From positions 1-55,892 of the forward strand of contig JACDNZ010000013.1 of the NCBI GenBank assembly GCA_017656345.1: a DNA stretch of 55,892 nt. The letters are read 5' to 3'. Of the stretch, positions 34,701 through 42,419 are shown piece by piece (the first letter of the stretch is position 1; each line of letters opens with the position of its first letter). The notes below the pieces were generated by a model. It was given only the letters and a program-made list of their open reading frames with translations. It searched no databases and was not told the DNA's origin. The stretch is from Thermosipho sp. (in: thermotogales). GTDB taxonomy: Bacteria > Thermotogota > Thermotogae > Thermotogales > Fervidobacteriaceae. Both the position numbers and the translations under genes were made by a program.

Positions 34701-37700
34701 TAAAAACAAAAGGCATAATAAAAATTTCTAAAAGATTAGGAAAATTAATAGATAAAGCTAAGGGACAATTTGTTGAATTATCAGATTCAGATATTAAAGA
34801 TTTAAAAGAGATAGTAAAGCGTATAGACATTGATTATACGCCTATAGAAGAAATACTTAAAAGTAGAAATAGACTTGAAAGATTAGGTATTCATTCAGAA
34901 GAAGAATTAAGAGCATATTTAAGAGAATATCTAAAGTTTAGAGCTAAACCAAAAGATATGACTAAAGAGGAAATTATCAAAGCTAAAGAAAGAGAACTCA
35001 TTGGTCGTAAAATAGAAGGATATTTTCCAACACCAAAAAAAATAGTTGAAAAAATGATTGAACTAGCTGACATAAAGGAAGGGGATAAGGTACTAGAACC
35101 ATCAGCAGGTATGGGACATATAGCTGATGAAATAGGAATAGGTAAAGTAGATGTAGCAGAATTTAACTCCACATTAAGAGAAATTTTAAAGTTAAAAGGT
35201 CATAACGTAATAGGTAACAATGCACTAGAGATTAAAGGTAAATATGACAAAATAATAATGAATCCACCATTTGAAAAAGGACAAGATATAGAACACGTTA
35301 TGTATGCTTATGAAAATAATCTAAAACCAGGTGGAAGATTAGTAGCAATAATGTCAGAAGGTCCATTCTTTAGAAGTGATAAAAAGTCAAAAGAATTTAG
35401 AGAATGGCTTGAAAAAGTAGGAGGATATTCTGAAAAATTACCAGAAGGAACATTTAAAGAATCTGACAGAAAAACAGGAGTTAATACAAGAATAGTAGTA
35501 ATTGATAAACCTATAGAAATAAAGAATGAAGTAAAAAATAATGATGCTTTACTAACTAAAAACAATATATTCAATATAATTAACGAACTAGAAAATGTAA
35601 CAGAAACTAAATCAAGAAGATGGGAAAAAGAAGGAAAAGTGCGATACTACTTCAATTACGGAAACAATAAAACTATATGGATTGAACCAATAAGTCCAAA
35701 TAAAATAAAAGCAGGTGTAAATAGACCAGGGGCTTCTACTGAACTATTTAAAGTATTTGATAATACAGATTTTAAATTGACAGATAGAACGAGTCATAGC
35801 TTTACATTTCAACTTAAAAAAGAAAATACTGATAAAACTCAAGAAACAGAAAAAGAAATAGCAACAGATAAAACAATAGAGAAAAACATAAAAGAATTAG
35901 ATGAAATAATAGACAAACTAGAAAAAGAAATACCTAAGATAAAAGATATAAACTTACAATTATTTGCTAAAAAACAGCTTCAAAAATACAAAAGACTTAG
36001 AGAAGAATTAACAAAGAAAAAAGTAAATAAATGGGCTATTAAGCAAGTAGAAAACCTAATAAAATACAAAACAGAAGTTGTACCAAATATTAAGAAAAAA
36101 TACGAAGAAAAGATTAAAAAATTAAAAGAAAAACAAAAAGAAATAAAACTAAAGAAAGAAGAAAGAGAAAAGATAAATAAATATATTAAATTCCTAAAAG
36201 AAGTAAGCAAAAATACTAAATATTTAAGACCAGAGTATAGAAAAGAAATAGAGAACTTAATCAGCGATTTAGATTTTTCTAAACCTAGCAAAAAAACACT
36301 AACTAAACTAGAAAACACAAGAAAATTCTTAGAAGAAAAACTAAAAGATGACCCTGACTTTGTACTTCCTGAAAGAGTTGTAAAATCGCTTTCAAGACTA
36401 GACAAAACCCCTATAAGAGATTTACCACTAGAAGAAATAGAAAATATAGTTACAGCAGTAGCACATTTCTTAAAATTAAATAAACTTAAAAATATGCTAA
36501 TATTCGGCAACAAATATGTGAATTTCTATAAGATGAGAGATAAAGTTCTACACGATATAAGTAAAATAAAACCTAAGTATAAGCTAGATAATATAGTAGA
36601 TTCTACAGCAGATACAAAAGAAAAAGGTAAACTAGGAGAAATATTTACTACTGCAAGTTACGATCCAGAACTTTTAGCAGAATTTCTGGGAGATACAGCA
36701 CACAAACTGTTATATGAGGATATAGACAAAGGTATTACAGAAATGTATAAACTAAGATTTGAGATAATGGACAAAGTATGGAAGTTTAATGAAAAGTACG
36801 ATTTAACTAATTGGGACAGCAAAAAACATCCTGTAGAACTTAATTTAACCAACGGAAAGATTAAACTAACAAAAGCAGAAAAGATTGAGCTTTACCTTCA
36901 TACACTAAATGAAGATAACCTAAGAAGTTTACTTGAAGGTGGTTATTCATTTAAAGGACAAGAAAGACAAATAAACAAACTAACTAAAGAAGATATTAAT
37001 ATAATCAGAAACAGCTTAACAGAAGATGAAAAAGCATTTGTTAAACTTTATCAAGAAATAGAAGAACTAACAAAGAAAAGATTAAATGAAGTATCAATAA
37101 ACTTAAATGGATTTGAAATAGCAAGGGTTAAGAACTATATTAGAAAGAAAATAAATCCTTATACAATAGAAAAAGATAACTTAAAACCTAGAAATAAATT
37201 TATTCAATTTACACTAGAAGGTAGAGGAATTTTCAAAGAAAGACAACATTCTAAGAAACCTTTAGTAATTGAAGGAATATTTAATACAATGTATTATCAA
37301 ATAATGAATGCTACAGCATACGTAGGATTAGCAGAACCACTTAGAAATGCAAAAATGCTATTAAACGATAATAAAGTAAGAATAAAAATAGAGGATCACT
37401 TAGGAAAGGACCACTATAAATATCTAAAACAATATATCCAAGACATAGAAGGTGGAATGCTAGAGCAGTCTATAATAGATAATATGGGAATAGACGTACT
37501 TAATAAAACACAAATAGCTGCAATAGGGGCTAATGTCGGGGTAATGCTAAAACAAACTGTATCATATATACCAGCAAGTACAGAAATATCATGGAAGTAT
37601 CTAATCAAGGCTATTCCTACAAAAACTAAATGGGACTTAATTGCAAAATATTCACCACAACTTAGACAAAGAGCATATGGATATATCACAAGAGAATTAG

Positions 37701-38839
37701 CAGAAATACACAATACAGATTTAGTTGACTTCTTCTTTAAAGGTAGAAAGTTAGGGCTTAAGAATAAACTAATAGACTTAGCAACTATAGGGGTAAGGTA
37801 TTTTGACTTGCAGACAGTAGGTAGGATATGGAACGCAGTTGAATATGAAATAAAAGATAAATATCCTAACCTTAAAGGAGAAGAATTCTATAAAAAAGTA
37901 GCAGAAAGAACAGAGGAAATTGTAAGAAGAACACAGCCTAATTCATCAAGACATAATCGTTCTGCAATAGGAAGTTCTAGAAGTTTTGGAACTAGGCTAT
38001 TTACTCAATTTAAAACACAGGCAAATAAGAATTACAATATATTAGTAAGGGCTAAATTAAGATATGAAAAAAGTAACAAAACACCTAAAGACAAAATGAA
38101 ATTCTTAAATACTGTATTAACTGTACTACTTCTAAACTCACTAGCACTTGAAGCAGTAAATATGTTAAGAAATAAAATAAGAAAAGAAGATGACGAAGAT
38201 GAAAAATCATTAAACGTTATAGGAAATGCACTATCGAATCTATACTATGTAGGAGATATTTTTAATAAAGCAGTTGCTATTTATAAAAAAGGAATATTCG
38301 GATACAGCTCAACTAGTACAGTAGACAGCCTAATTACAACAGGAATAAAAGCAATAGCCGATACAATGAAGGCAATAAATGAATATCAAACTAAAGAAAT
38401 TTACCAAAGAGGAGTTAAAAAAGGACTAGAAAAATATAAAGACACATTCTACAAAGCAGCTGACGAATGGCTAATTACAATACTAAACTTAAATGCAGTA
38501 CCATATCAGAACTTAAAACGAATCGCAAAAACAGTAAAAGTAAACGTAAATGAATCACCAGTTGAAAAAGTTTTTAGAGAATACGAAAGTGTAAATAAAA
38601 AGTATAAAGACATAAAAGAAAAACTAAAGGCAGAGAAAAGACAGCCTACTAAAGAAGAAATGAAAATAATGCAAAGATACGCAAAACTAAAAGGAGTAGT
38701 GAAAATAATAAATGCATATGAAAGACAAATTAATCTAATTAAAGCAGAAAAAGTTAAAGTAAAAGATAAAGAAAAAGCTATAGAATTATTAGAAAATAAA
38801 CAAACTCAAATAGCTTTAAATATACTTAAGGGGCAGTAA
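28793..38839 (+). CDS. giant polyvalent ejection protein with ADP-ribosyltransferase-like and N6-methyltransferase domains
   Basis: A single 3348-residue gene, almost a fifth of the genome. Segments by residue: helical 1-200; Gly/Ala-rich membrane-active region about 203-450 (GTPAGIGAAGMVLALGQAGP); ADP-ribosyltransferase-like fold about 975-1140 (YFYHGSPEGDLDYI, GLGFYTTENRDIAAEYARG); a YYLTLRPPGPGSQPRGF module near 1314, like small polyvalent-protein domains; coiled coils; an N6-adenine methyltransferase about 2066-2245 (GYFPTPKKIVEKM, LEPSAGMGH, catalytic NPPF near 2157); and a conserved phage ejection-protein C-terminus about 2900-3125, ending with a hydrophobic helix. This resembles P1 DarB-type ejected proteins. 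Likely packaged and injected to protect DNA or modify host proteins. Confidence 0.8.
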   Translation: MAKEFMPFDNRKQNNKEIEKRLFRSYLAGQIDESKLTHKGWKAIYQQGLDTGYFKPEDIGIDKIKRYNLKLPKIETEPIEIEPPKSSFLDKLFSDTNANTNSFSDKVNILDDMKAALNPKKDTNYMLEALNKLTNTNYNMNNKFDRLKARWKLGQLRTLQGQEYAKLAEGKPNIAKEIDKAIDDLLTKYPELTQEIKPKFNPYIAGITAGLQAGPIKLPENTAEKINALANKGLEGAAEMAPMMLGGMKEYVKAGTPAGIGAAGMVLALGQAGPQALAPEEVLTVPGAFAAGMNVAGTAASAKYIMDIEKGLAYKEMLDEGVSPDIANKWSTLIGLINAGIELSQISKLAKTIPGASKFLDYIKDKGIQKVTTNLALNFLKNVGEETLEEVAQEGTQILGSHLAKKEQGLDSKLFTKENAKRLLDTGIDSALTFAILNVPGHAIQTGININTNIQKNKALNNFKNSMNHIEKNLSNIKEFNLFKDRELSTKLATYKEVLNSALKSDILTDKLRNRAINLSQRIDDIIKNANLSDSEYKYIQGTVNNLIQGKTKENNLIESKQAESLDSPKIKGLLPKPQEGYKFKKAIKTPYTLQRDGSIIPLETEDPRAFEEYRKLEDEWLGQKWNEYMKKEGKYNELIKKGEYPKKEVTVKKIKENKIQPKDNIKEKLKEDFKTLGVANYNGKQIKLITDDFEKFTFEFIDENNIRSFPIQNKKMTYEEAIDKAVDMLINNEIKENKTVKQPKDSIQKNNNVKIVTRDRLTANVGDLIADYKARGFNKYKAWDMYIKDKQLKPEIDAKEFYKLYETVAPKLFKDNEVIIKGEIQPTHILKEKNSNIRRKIQILEEGDNYIRWIDEYGITGGTAKDSIEEFKELKTKEIENKQNEVPKDWVIRKPQKVIEGLEGDIEIYATPDQTGNHWLIKYKGKFNELTDEEFNKIKRPEEAVKETKNIEKNKTNKKEPWKMTLKEFIETRPAVEGYFYHGSPEGDLDYIDTYYHTQNWKEGLGFYTTENRDIAAEYARGRTAKGKRRKEGKSKGKINYIKHNIKPENILDMEAPMNKELWTDIIKNFDYDPEDIFRYLPENATNHDVYTELIDREVNDNMLSLPEAQYAVEESLTARGIEATMHTEGLKRGTPHKVIIFKEPDNVKLVKPEQVHREVIEKALKEGKDVPEEVLKDYPDLMKIKQQTKKENTKIDTYGKPDDMSIEEWQQLDELEKNVYIYEQEQKDLLKAISKYKDKTFSIKKDNGEYAIIHPNTKGTAKYQISFFDKKGPVGDAIANNIEEIAEKLHEYGYFEFRNNIEVPKEKTSKKVYRYYLTLRPPGPGSQPRGFIKQVSFDNKKYIDEIGKEAWGYVEYDKPIKNPESWDMVESKAKNIEKEVENKAVNDKEEVAKFIENELNVNLPEDEFFRNEFINMYNSLDIERRKRILEDTKKELEEYKNALEKLKSIDKLKDNAKDNLEKNFYYIQKQEILDKYGSIERIKEKIKMLETDMKNTENRIRIMQNIKDKGYKTIEEYINSTSKETEKEVAADKTNKEKPKEKITIDKNNPLKAIHEFNVKFKKGEDITLDEVKDIVNYLIENTGTIKMHLSKLKNKELSQMINPLVRNDYKTKKQMVDKIYTSQLIRTYLDLNDTTSYSHDFSKSIEEDFKEKLKNTLDNLTEERLKEILEKNKKRYEEKINKLKEEEKAIENPQTLEDFINAKKYRKLTKEEQDRYEDLLALEKKRKREEIKEKESQAKIEEKQKILENMPEYTVEKTKHTKTGEDIWVVKLKERIERDKWKEIDKVIRKLGGYYWKGNGGWNFKTEPKLEIEKEEKIKNNAQKLREIAKNLTKRINELKAPRQENTVRRATIAENARKEARALEQLQETMFNLADGIEKGEIKLLDKIQHKTEVEELERILYLAHNKRAREVAEKARKEGKHSFEVSELYEQERKKPIDKITIRYAELPAAKIHKELLDDIVTKGLKTKGIIKISKRLGKLIDKAKGQFVELSDSDIKDLKEIVKRIDIDYTPIEEILKSRNRLERLGIHSEEELRAYLREYLKFRAKPKDMTKEEIIKAKERELIGRKIEGYFPTPKKIVEKMIELADIKEGDKVLEPSAGMGHIADEIGIGKVDVAEFNSTLREILKLKGHNVIGNNALEIKGKYDKIIMNPPFEKGQDIEHVMYAYENNLKPGGRLVAIMSEGPFFRSDKKSKEFREWLEKVGGYSEKLPEGTFKESDRKTGVNTRIVVIDKPIEIKNEVKNNDALLTKNNIFNIINELENVTETKSRRWEKEGKVRYYFNYGNNKTIWIEPISPNKIKAGVNRPGASTELFKVFDNTDFKLTDRTSHSFTFQLKKENTDKTQETEKEIATDKTIEKNIKELDEIIDKLEKEIPKIKDINLQLFAKKQLQKYKRLREELTKKKVNKWAIKQVENLIKYKTEVVPNIKKKYEEKIKKLKEKQKEIKLKKEEREKINKYIKFLKEVSKNTKYLRPEYRKEIENLISDLDFSKPSKKTLTKLENTRKFLEEKLKDDPDFVLPERVVKSLSRLDKTPIRDLPLEEIENIVTAVAHFLKLNKLKNMLIFGNKYVNFYKMRDKVLHDISKIKPKYKLDNIVDSTADTKEKGKLGEIFTTASYDPELLAEFLGDTAHKLLYEDIDKGITEMYKLRFEIMDKVWKFNEKYDLTNWDSKKHPVELNLTNGKIKLTKAEKIELYLHTLNEDNLRSLLEGGYSFKGQERQINKLTKEDINIIRNSLTEDEKAFVKLYQEIEELTKKRLNEVSINLNGFEIARVKNYIRKKINPYTIEKDNLKPRNKFIQFTLEGRGIFKERQHSKKPLVIEGIFNTMYYQIMNATAYVGLAEPLRNAKMLLNDNKVRIKIEDHLGKDHYKYLKQYIQDIEGGMLEQSIIDNMGIDVLNKTQIAAIGANVGVMLKQTVSYIPASTEISWKYLIKAIPTKTKWDLIAKYSPQLRQRAYGYITRELAEIHNTDLVDFFFKGRKLGLKNKLIDLATIGVRYFDLQTVGRIWNAVEYEIKDKYPNLKGEEFYKKVAERTEEIVRRTQPNSSRHNRSAIGSSRSFGTRLFTQFKTQANKNYNILVRAKLRYEKSNKTPKDKMKFLNTVLTVLLLNSLALEAVNMLRNKIRKEDDEDEKSLNVIGNALSNLYYVGDIFNKAVAIYKKGIFGYSSTSTVDSLITTGIKAIADTMKAINEYQTKEIYQRGVKKGLEKYKDTFYKAADEWLITILNLNAVPYQNLKRIAKTVKVNVNESPVEKVFREYESVNKKYKDIKEKLKAEKRQPTKEEMKIMQRYAKLKGVVKIINAYERQINLIKAEKVKVKDKEKAIELLENKQTQIALNILKGQ

Positions 38840-38851
38840 TGCCCCTTAAGT
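38824..38851. repeat. perfect 12-bp stem-loop over the stop codon
   Basis: ACTTAAGGGGCA (38824-38835), loop GTAA, TGCCCCTTAAGT (38840-38851). The loop holds the stop codon of the giant gene. No T-run follows, so it may protect the 3' end of the mRNA or slow transcription before the lysis genes. Confidence 0.8.
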
Positions 38852-38877
38852 AATGCCTATTAAAAGGGGCTGGGAAT

Positions 38878-39090
38878 ATGGAAAAACTAAATTATATTAC
38901 TAAAAAACTAGACGATCACGAAATAAGAATAAGAAAACTAGAGATAAATGATGCAGAGATGGGACAAAAAATACAAAACTTAATCGACAAAATCGACAAC
39001 CTAACAGGTTGGCTTAAAGCATTAGTCCTACTAGGAATTAGCACCTTAGTAGGATTTTTTATTTGGTATATTCAGAATTTAGGAAGGTGA
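38878..39090 (+). CDS. XhlA-like lysis-associated protein
   Basis: A 70-residue protein with an N-terminal coiled coil (ITKKLDDHEIRIRKLEINDA) and one C-terminal transmembrane helix (LKALVLLGISTLVGFFIWYI), the pattern of XhlA/hemolysin-type phage lysis proteins. It sits directly before the endolysin. Likely helps the holin or anchors at the membrane. Confidence 0.82.
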   Translation: MEKLNYITKKLDDHEIRIRKLEINDAEMGQKIQNLIDKIDNLTGWLKALVLLGISTLVGFFIWYIQNLGR

Positions 39091-39094
39091 TAAT

Positions 39095-40276
39095 GTGAAA
39101 ATTATAATTGATGCTGGACATGGTGGAAAAGACAATGGTGGAGGAACTAATAAATACTTCAAAGAAAAAGATATGACATTAAAAATATCTCTATATCAAT
39201 ATAAAAGATTTAAAGAACTAGGAATTGATGTAGAACTAACTAGAGATAAAGATATATACCTACCTAAAAACGAAAGGACAAAGAAAGTGAAAAATTCTAA
39301 TGCTGATATTTGTATATCAAATCATATAAACAATGCTTTAAACAAAAATGCTAAAGGGGCAGAAGTTATACACTCGATATATAGTGATGGCAAACTAGCA
39401 AATATGATACTAGATGAACTTGTAAATGCAGGGGCTACTAAGAGAAGGGTATTTTGTAAGTCGCTTCCTTACAACCCTAAAAAAGATTATTATTACATGC
39501 ATAGGGAAACAGGAAAGGTCCAAACAGTTATTGTTGAATACGGATTTGCTAGTAACGAAGAAGATACCAAGAAAATTTTAAATCATTGGAAAGATTATGC
39601 TGAAGCAGTAATAAGAGCAGTATGTAGATACATTGACTATGATTATAAAACAGGAACACCAATATTAGGTGAGCCTAAGGTTACTCTAGAGCAGATGGAA
39701 ATTTGGGCTAAAAATAGAGGGGCTACTGATAAGTTTATTAGTGCTGCTAAGGTTTACTACAAATACGGAAAACTAACAGGAATTAGACCAGATATTTTAT
39801 ACTGTCAAGCTGCTAAAGAAACTGCTTTCGGAAATTTTGGCGGTGCTGTAACAGAAGATATGAATAACTTTGCAGGGATAAAAATAAAAAATCCTACAGG
39901 GGATAAAAAAAGCGATCATGAAACATTTCCAACACTTGATGATGGAGTTAGAGGACATTTTAATCACATGTGTGCTTATGTAGGAATAAGTCCTATAGGA
40001 CAACCACATGACAGATATTATGTAGTTAAATCTTTATCTTGGGCAGGAACAATAAAGTTTGTAGAGGAGTTAGGTGGTAAATGGTGTCCTAATAAAAATT
40101 ATGGATACTCGATTTTGAATGATTATTACAAAGATTTACTAAACACAGATATAGAAGAACATTATAAAAATCTATATTATAATTTACTTAATGATTATCA
40201 AATGTTAAAGAAAGACTACATTAAAATTAAAAAAGTACTTTCAGACATTAAATTAATGGTGGAAAACATTGAATAA
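39095..40276 (+). CDS. bifunctional endolysin (amidase and glucosaminidase-like)
   Basis: A 393-residue lysin starting with GTG after GGAAGGTGAT. Residues 1-180 are an N-acetylmuramoyl-L-alanine amidase of the Amidase_3 type: IIIDAGHGGKD, ELTRDKD, SNHINNA and the catalytic Glu in VIVEYGFASNEED. Residues 205-350 resemble glucosaminidase domains (ILYCQAAKETAFGNFGGAVT, NNFAGIK). It would degrade peptidoglycan at two bonds during release. A C-terminal helical tail of about 40 residues follows. Confidence 0.92.
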   Translation: MKIIIDAGHGGKDNGGGTNKYFKEKDMTLKISLYQYKRFKELGIDVELTRDKDIYLPKNERTKKVKNSNADICISNHINNALNKNAKGAEVIHSIYSDGKLANMILDELVNAGATKRRVFCKSLPYNPKKDYYYMHRETGKVQTVIVEYGFASNEEDTKKILNHWKDYAEAVIRAVCRYIDYDYKTGTPILGEPKVTLEQMEIWAKNRGATDKFISAAKVYYKYGKLTGIRPDILYCQAAKETAFGNFGGAVTEDMNNFAGIKIKNPTGDKKSDHETFPTLDDGVRGHFNHMCAYVGISPIGQPHDRYYVVKSLSWAGTIKFVEELGGKWCPNKNYGYSILNDYYKDLLNTDIEEHYKNLYYNLLNDYQMLKKDYIKIKKVLSDIKLMVENIE

Positions 40277-40350
40277 ATATTAATGTAGTATAAAATCAAT
40301 ATTTTCTTATTTAAGGTAATATTAAAATAACATTAAGCGAGGTGTATATT

Positions 40351-40719
40351 ATGTATAACTTTATATTAACTTACTATCCAGACATATTAACTGTATGTTT
40401 ATTTATTTCTATTTTGATATTCCTTTACTATCGTGGTAAAAGGGATATAGTTAAAAAAATAATACTATCTCTAGTAGTAGAGGCAGAAAAACAATTAGGT
40501 TCTAAAACAGGGGAACTCAAATATGCTTTTGTAGTCGAAAGACTTTACCCTGCACTACCAAGAGTTGTAAAAATATTCATTACAAGAAAGCAGTTAGACA
40601 AAATGATAGAAGAAGCTGTAGCAAAATTAAAAGAGTTTCTGGCAGATGAAAATAATAACCTATTAGGATACTATCAGGAATACCTTTTAAACGCAAATAA
40701 AGCCCCTTATAAGCCTTAG
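40351..40719 (+). CDS. holin-like membrane protein
   Basis: A 122-residue protein with one N-terminal transmembrane helix (DILTVCLFISILIFLYY), then an amphipathic C-terminal domain (GKRDIVKKIILSLVVEAEKQ, LGSKTGELKYAFVVERLYPA) like the LLH-type phage holins. It follows the endolysin and ends the late unit before a strong terminator. The ATG at 40351 has GAGGTG upstream; an in-frame GTG lies at 40342. Confidence 0.75.
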   Translation: MYNFILTYYPDILTVCLFISILIFLYYRGKRDIVKKIILSLVVEAEKQLGSKTGELKYAFVVERLYPALPRVVKIFITRKQLDKMIEEAVAKLKEFLADENNNLLGYYQEYLLNANKAPYKP

Positions 40720-40760
40720 AAATATACTCAGTATATATTTATATATCCTAACAAAAATAA

Positions 40761-40808
40761 ACGCTTATATGGGCATTTAAAAGCCTATATAAGCGTTTTT
40801 ATTTTTTT
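40761..40808 (+). terminator. strong terminator at the end of the late operon
   Basis: A 14-bp stem (40761-40774 with 40783-40796, one G-U pair) encloses an 8-base loop and is followed by TTTTTATTTTTTT. It separates the lysis genes from the plasmid origin. Confidence 0.92.
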
Positions 40809-40888
40809 GATAATTTTTTCCAATTAAGATTTGCGACATATATATTATATATAAATATATATATCTATGTTAGTGATCTATGTTATGG

Positions 40889-40935
40889 ATTTTACCCTTT
40901 GGTCAAAATCCATTTTACCCTTTGGTCAAAATCCA
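40889..40935. repeat. two tandem 23-bp repeats in the origin region
   Basis: Two exact tandem copies of a 23-base unit with core TTTTACCCTTTGGTCAAAATC start at 40889 and 40912. Each copy is itself an imperfect inverted repeat (GATTTT...AAAATC). They lie upstream of the DnaA boxes and could be binding sites for Rep or another origin protein. An 11-bp inverted repeat (ATTTTCAATACTT and its complement near 40970-40985) follows. Confidence 0.75.
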
Positions 40936-41036
40936 GTATTTTCAATACTTACAAGCCTTTATTTTTCTAAAAGTATTGAAATTACTATATTTCATGTATT
41001 TACTTATAAGCTAAAAAAATGTAACTAAAATATAAG

Positions 41037-41091
41037 TGTGGATAACTCTGTGGGTAAGCTGTGGAAAACTATGTGGATAATATGTGGATAA
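41037..41091. other. oriV: origin of replication: five phased DnaA boxes
   Basis: TGTGGATAA or one-mismatch variants begin at 41037, 41049, 41060, 41072 and 41083: three perfect matches to the DnaA box (complement TTATCCACA) and two with one change. The spacing of 11-12 bases puts all five on one helix face. A/T-rich DNA (41092-41150) follows as a likely unwinding element. Together with the iterons and rep gene this is a plasmid-type origin that uses host DnaA. Confidence 0.9.
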
Positions 41092-41198
41092 GCCTATATA
41101 TAATATATAAATAAATATACTAAACAATCATATTAACTAATTTTACTATATTTAGGGGTTGGGAAATAGTTGAAATTACTTGGCTTGAGTCGGGAAAA

Positions 41199-41258
41199 GA
41201 CGACAAAATCGGGAATTAAAGACGACAAAAACGGGACTTTAAGACGACAAAATCGGGA
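41199..41258. repeat. Rep-binding iterons
   Basis: Three copies of GACGACAAAAWCGGGA start at 41199, 41221 and 41243, exactly 22 bases apart, with a partial GTCGGGAAAA before the first. Period, location directly before a Rep_3 gene and adjoining DnaA boxes are diagnostic of iteron plasmids; they also give copy-number control. Confidence 0.9.
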
Positions 41259-41270
41259 AAACTATATAAT

Positions 41271-41299
41271 TTGCATATGTAGGTTGTATAGGTTATAAT
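41271..41299 (+). promoter_or_regulatory. rep promoter
   Basis: TTGCAT (41271-41276), 17 bases, TATAAT (41294-41299), starting just after the last iteron, so Rep bound to the iterons could repress its own gene. Confidence 0.65.
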
Positions 41300-41342
41300 T
41301 TTATTTATAAGGTTATTAAGGCTATAATAAGGGGGACTTAAA

Positions 41343-42302
41343 ATGAACCAAAATAATAAACATATGATAAAAAGAAGTAATGAATTAGTGGAAGGGCAGT
41401 ATGATTTTACAGAATTAGAAAAGAAGGCTTTTTTATTAGCAATATCTAAAATAAATCCTGATGATGATGAATTTCAAGAATGGTATGAATTTTCTGTAAA
41501 AGAATTTATAGCATATACAGGCATAAGAAGAAATAGCATTTATAAGGATTTAGAAAATGCTACTAAAGGAATTTTAAAGAAAATTGTTACGATAATAAGA
41601 GGAGATGTAAAAATACAAGTAGGATTATTTACAAAAGTAGTATATGATAAAGGAAACGTAAAAGTAAGAATAGATCATGATTTAAAACCTCATTTATTAA
41701 AAATGAAAGAATATACTAAGACATATTTAGAAGATTTCATGAAAGTTAAAGGAATTTATGCGTTAGAACTTTATGAGCTTTTAAAAAGACATCAGTTTAA
41801 GGCTCAAAAAACTTTTGAAGTAACTATTGACTTTTTAAGGTTTAAATTAAGCATAAAGGATAACGAATATACAAGATTTTATGATTTTGAAAAAAGAGTA
41901 TTAAAGCCTGCTCAAAAGGAAATTAAGAAAAATAGCGATATTGAATTTACTTATGAAAAGATAAAACAGGGAAGAAAAGTAGTTGGGTTTAAATTTACTA
42001 TTATCCCAAAAGAAAATAAAGCCCAAAATACAGGGCTTTATTCTGAAAGTGAGGTCTGGGAAATTAAGTCAAATTCAGTTTTAGGTAAACTTAATTTCTC
42101 CGATAACCAAGTCATAGAACTTTATGAAATTGCAGTCAATAAAACAAAAGATAAAAATATTAATCCATATCAGTATATTAACATGAATTACGAAAAAATT
42201 AAAGAAAAAAATGTAAAAAATTTATATTCTTATTTTAAAAAAGCACTTGAAAATGATTATGCAGATGTTATATATATTGCTAACATTTTAAATGCCCTTT
42301 AA
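41343..42302 (+). CDS. rep: Rep_3-family plasmid replication initiator
   Basis: A 319-residue initiator with two winged-helix domains: domain 1 has MIKRSNELVEGQYDFTELEK followed by KAFLLAISKINPDDDEFQEW and EFIAYTGIRRNSIYKDLENA; domain 2 has YALELYELLKRHQFKAQKTF and the YTRFYDFEKRVLKPAQKEIK block typical of RepA/RepE-like proteins. GGGGGAC precedes the ATG. It would bind the 22-bp iterons and recruit host DnaA and helicase, giving plasmid-like maintenance of the phage. Confidence 0.95.
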   Translation: MNQNNKHMIKRSNELVEGQYDFTELEKKAFLLAISKINPDDDEFQEWYEFSVKEFIAYTGIRRNSIYKDLENATKGILKKIVTIIRGDVKIQVGLFTKVVYDKGNVKVRIDHDLKPHLLKMKEYTKTYLEDFMKVKGIYALELYELLKRHQFKAQKTFEVTIDFLRFKLSIKDNEYTRFYDFEKRVLKPAQKEIKKNSDIEFTYEKIKQGRKVVGFKFTIIPKENKAQNTGLYSESEVWEIKSNSVLGKLNFSDNQVIELYEIAVNKTKDKNINPYQYINMNYEKIKEKNVKNLYSYFKKALENDYADVIYIANILNAL

Positions 42303-42392
42303 ACGCACAGAAATAGGTCTAGAATCGTTTTAAAATCATTTTTAATATTATTATATACCTTACAAAAAATAAACGCCTTAAAACGAAAAATA

Positions 42393-42419
42393 AAAGCTAT
42401 AGGGGTTACCTATAGCTTT
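42393..42419 (-). terminator. stem-loop ending the minus-strand operon
   Basis: AAAGCTATAGG (42393-42403), 5-base loop, CCTATAGCTTT (42409-42419). On the minus strand a T-rich tail follows; on the plus strand AATATTTTTT follows, so it may stop transcription from both sides. It includes the TAG of the minus-strand gene. Confidence 0.8.

Noticed and set aside
34468..36852. Long minus-strand reading frames opposite the giant gene
   Set aside because: They mirror the codon bias of the opposite coding strand (Ser/Phe/Leu-rich), lack ribosome sites and show no domain.
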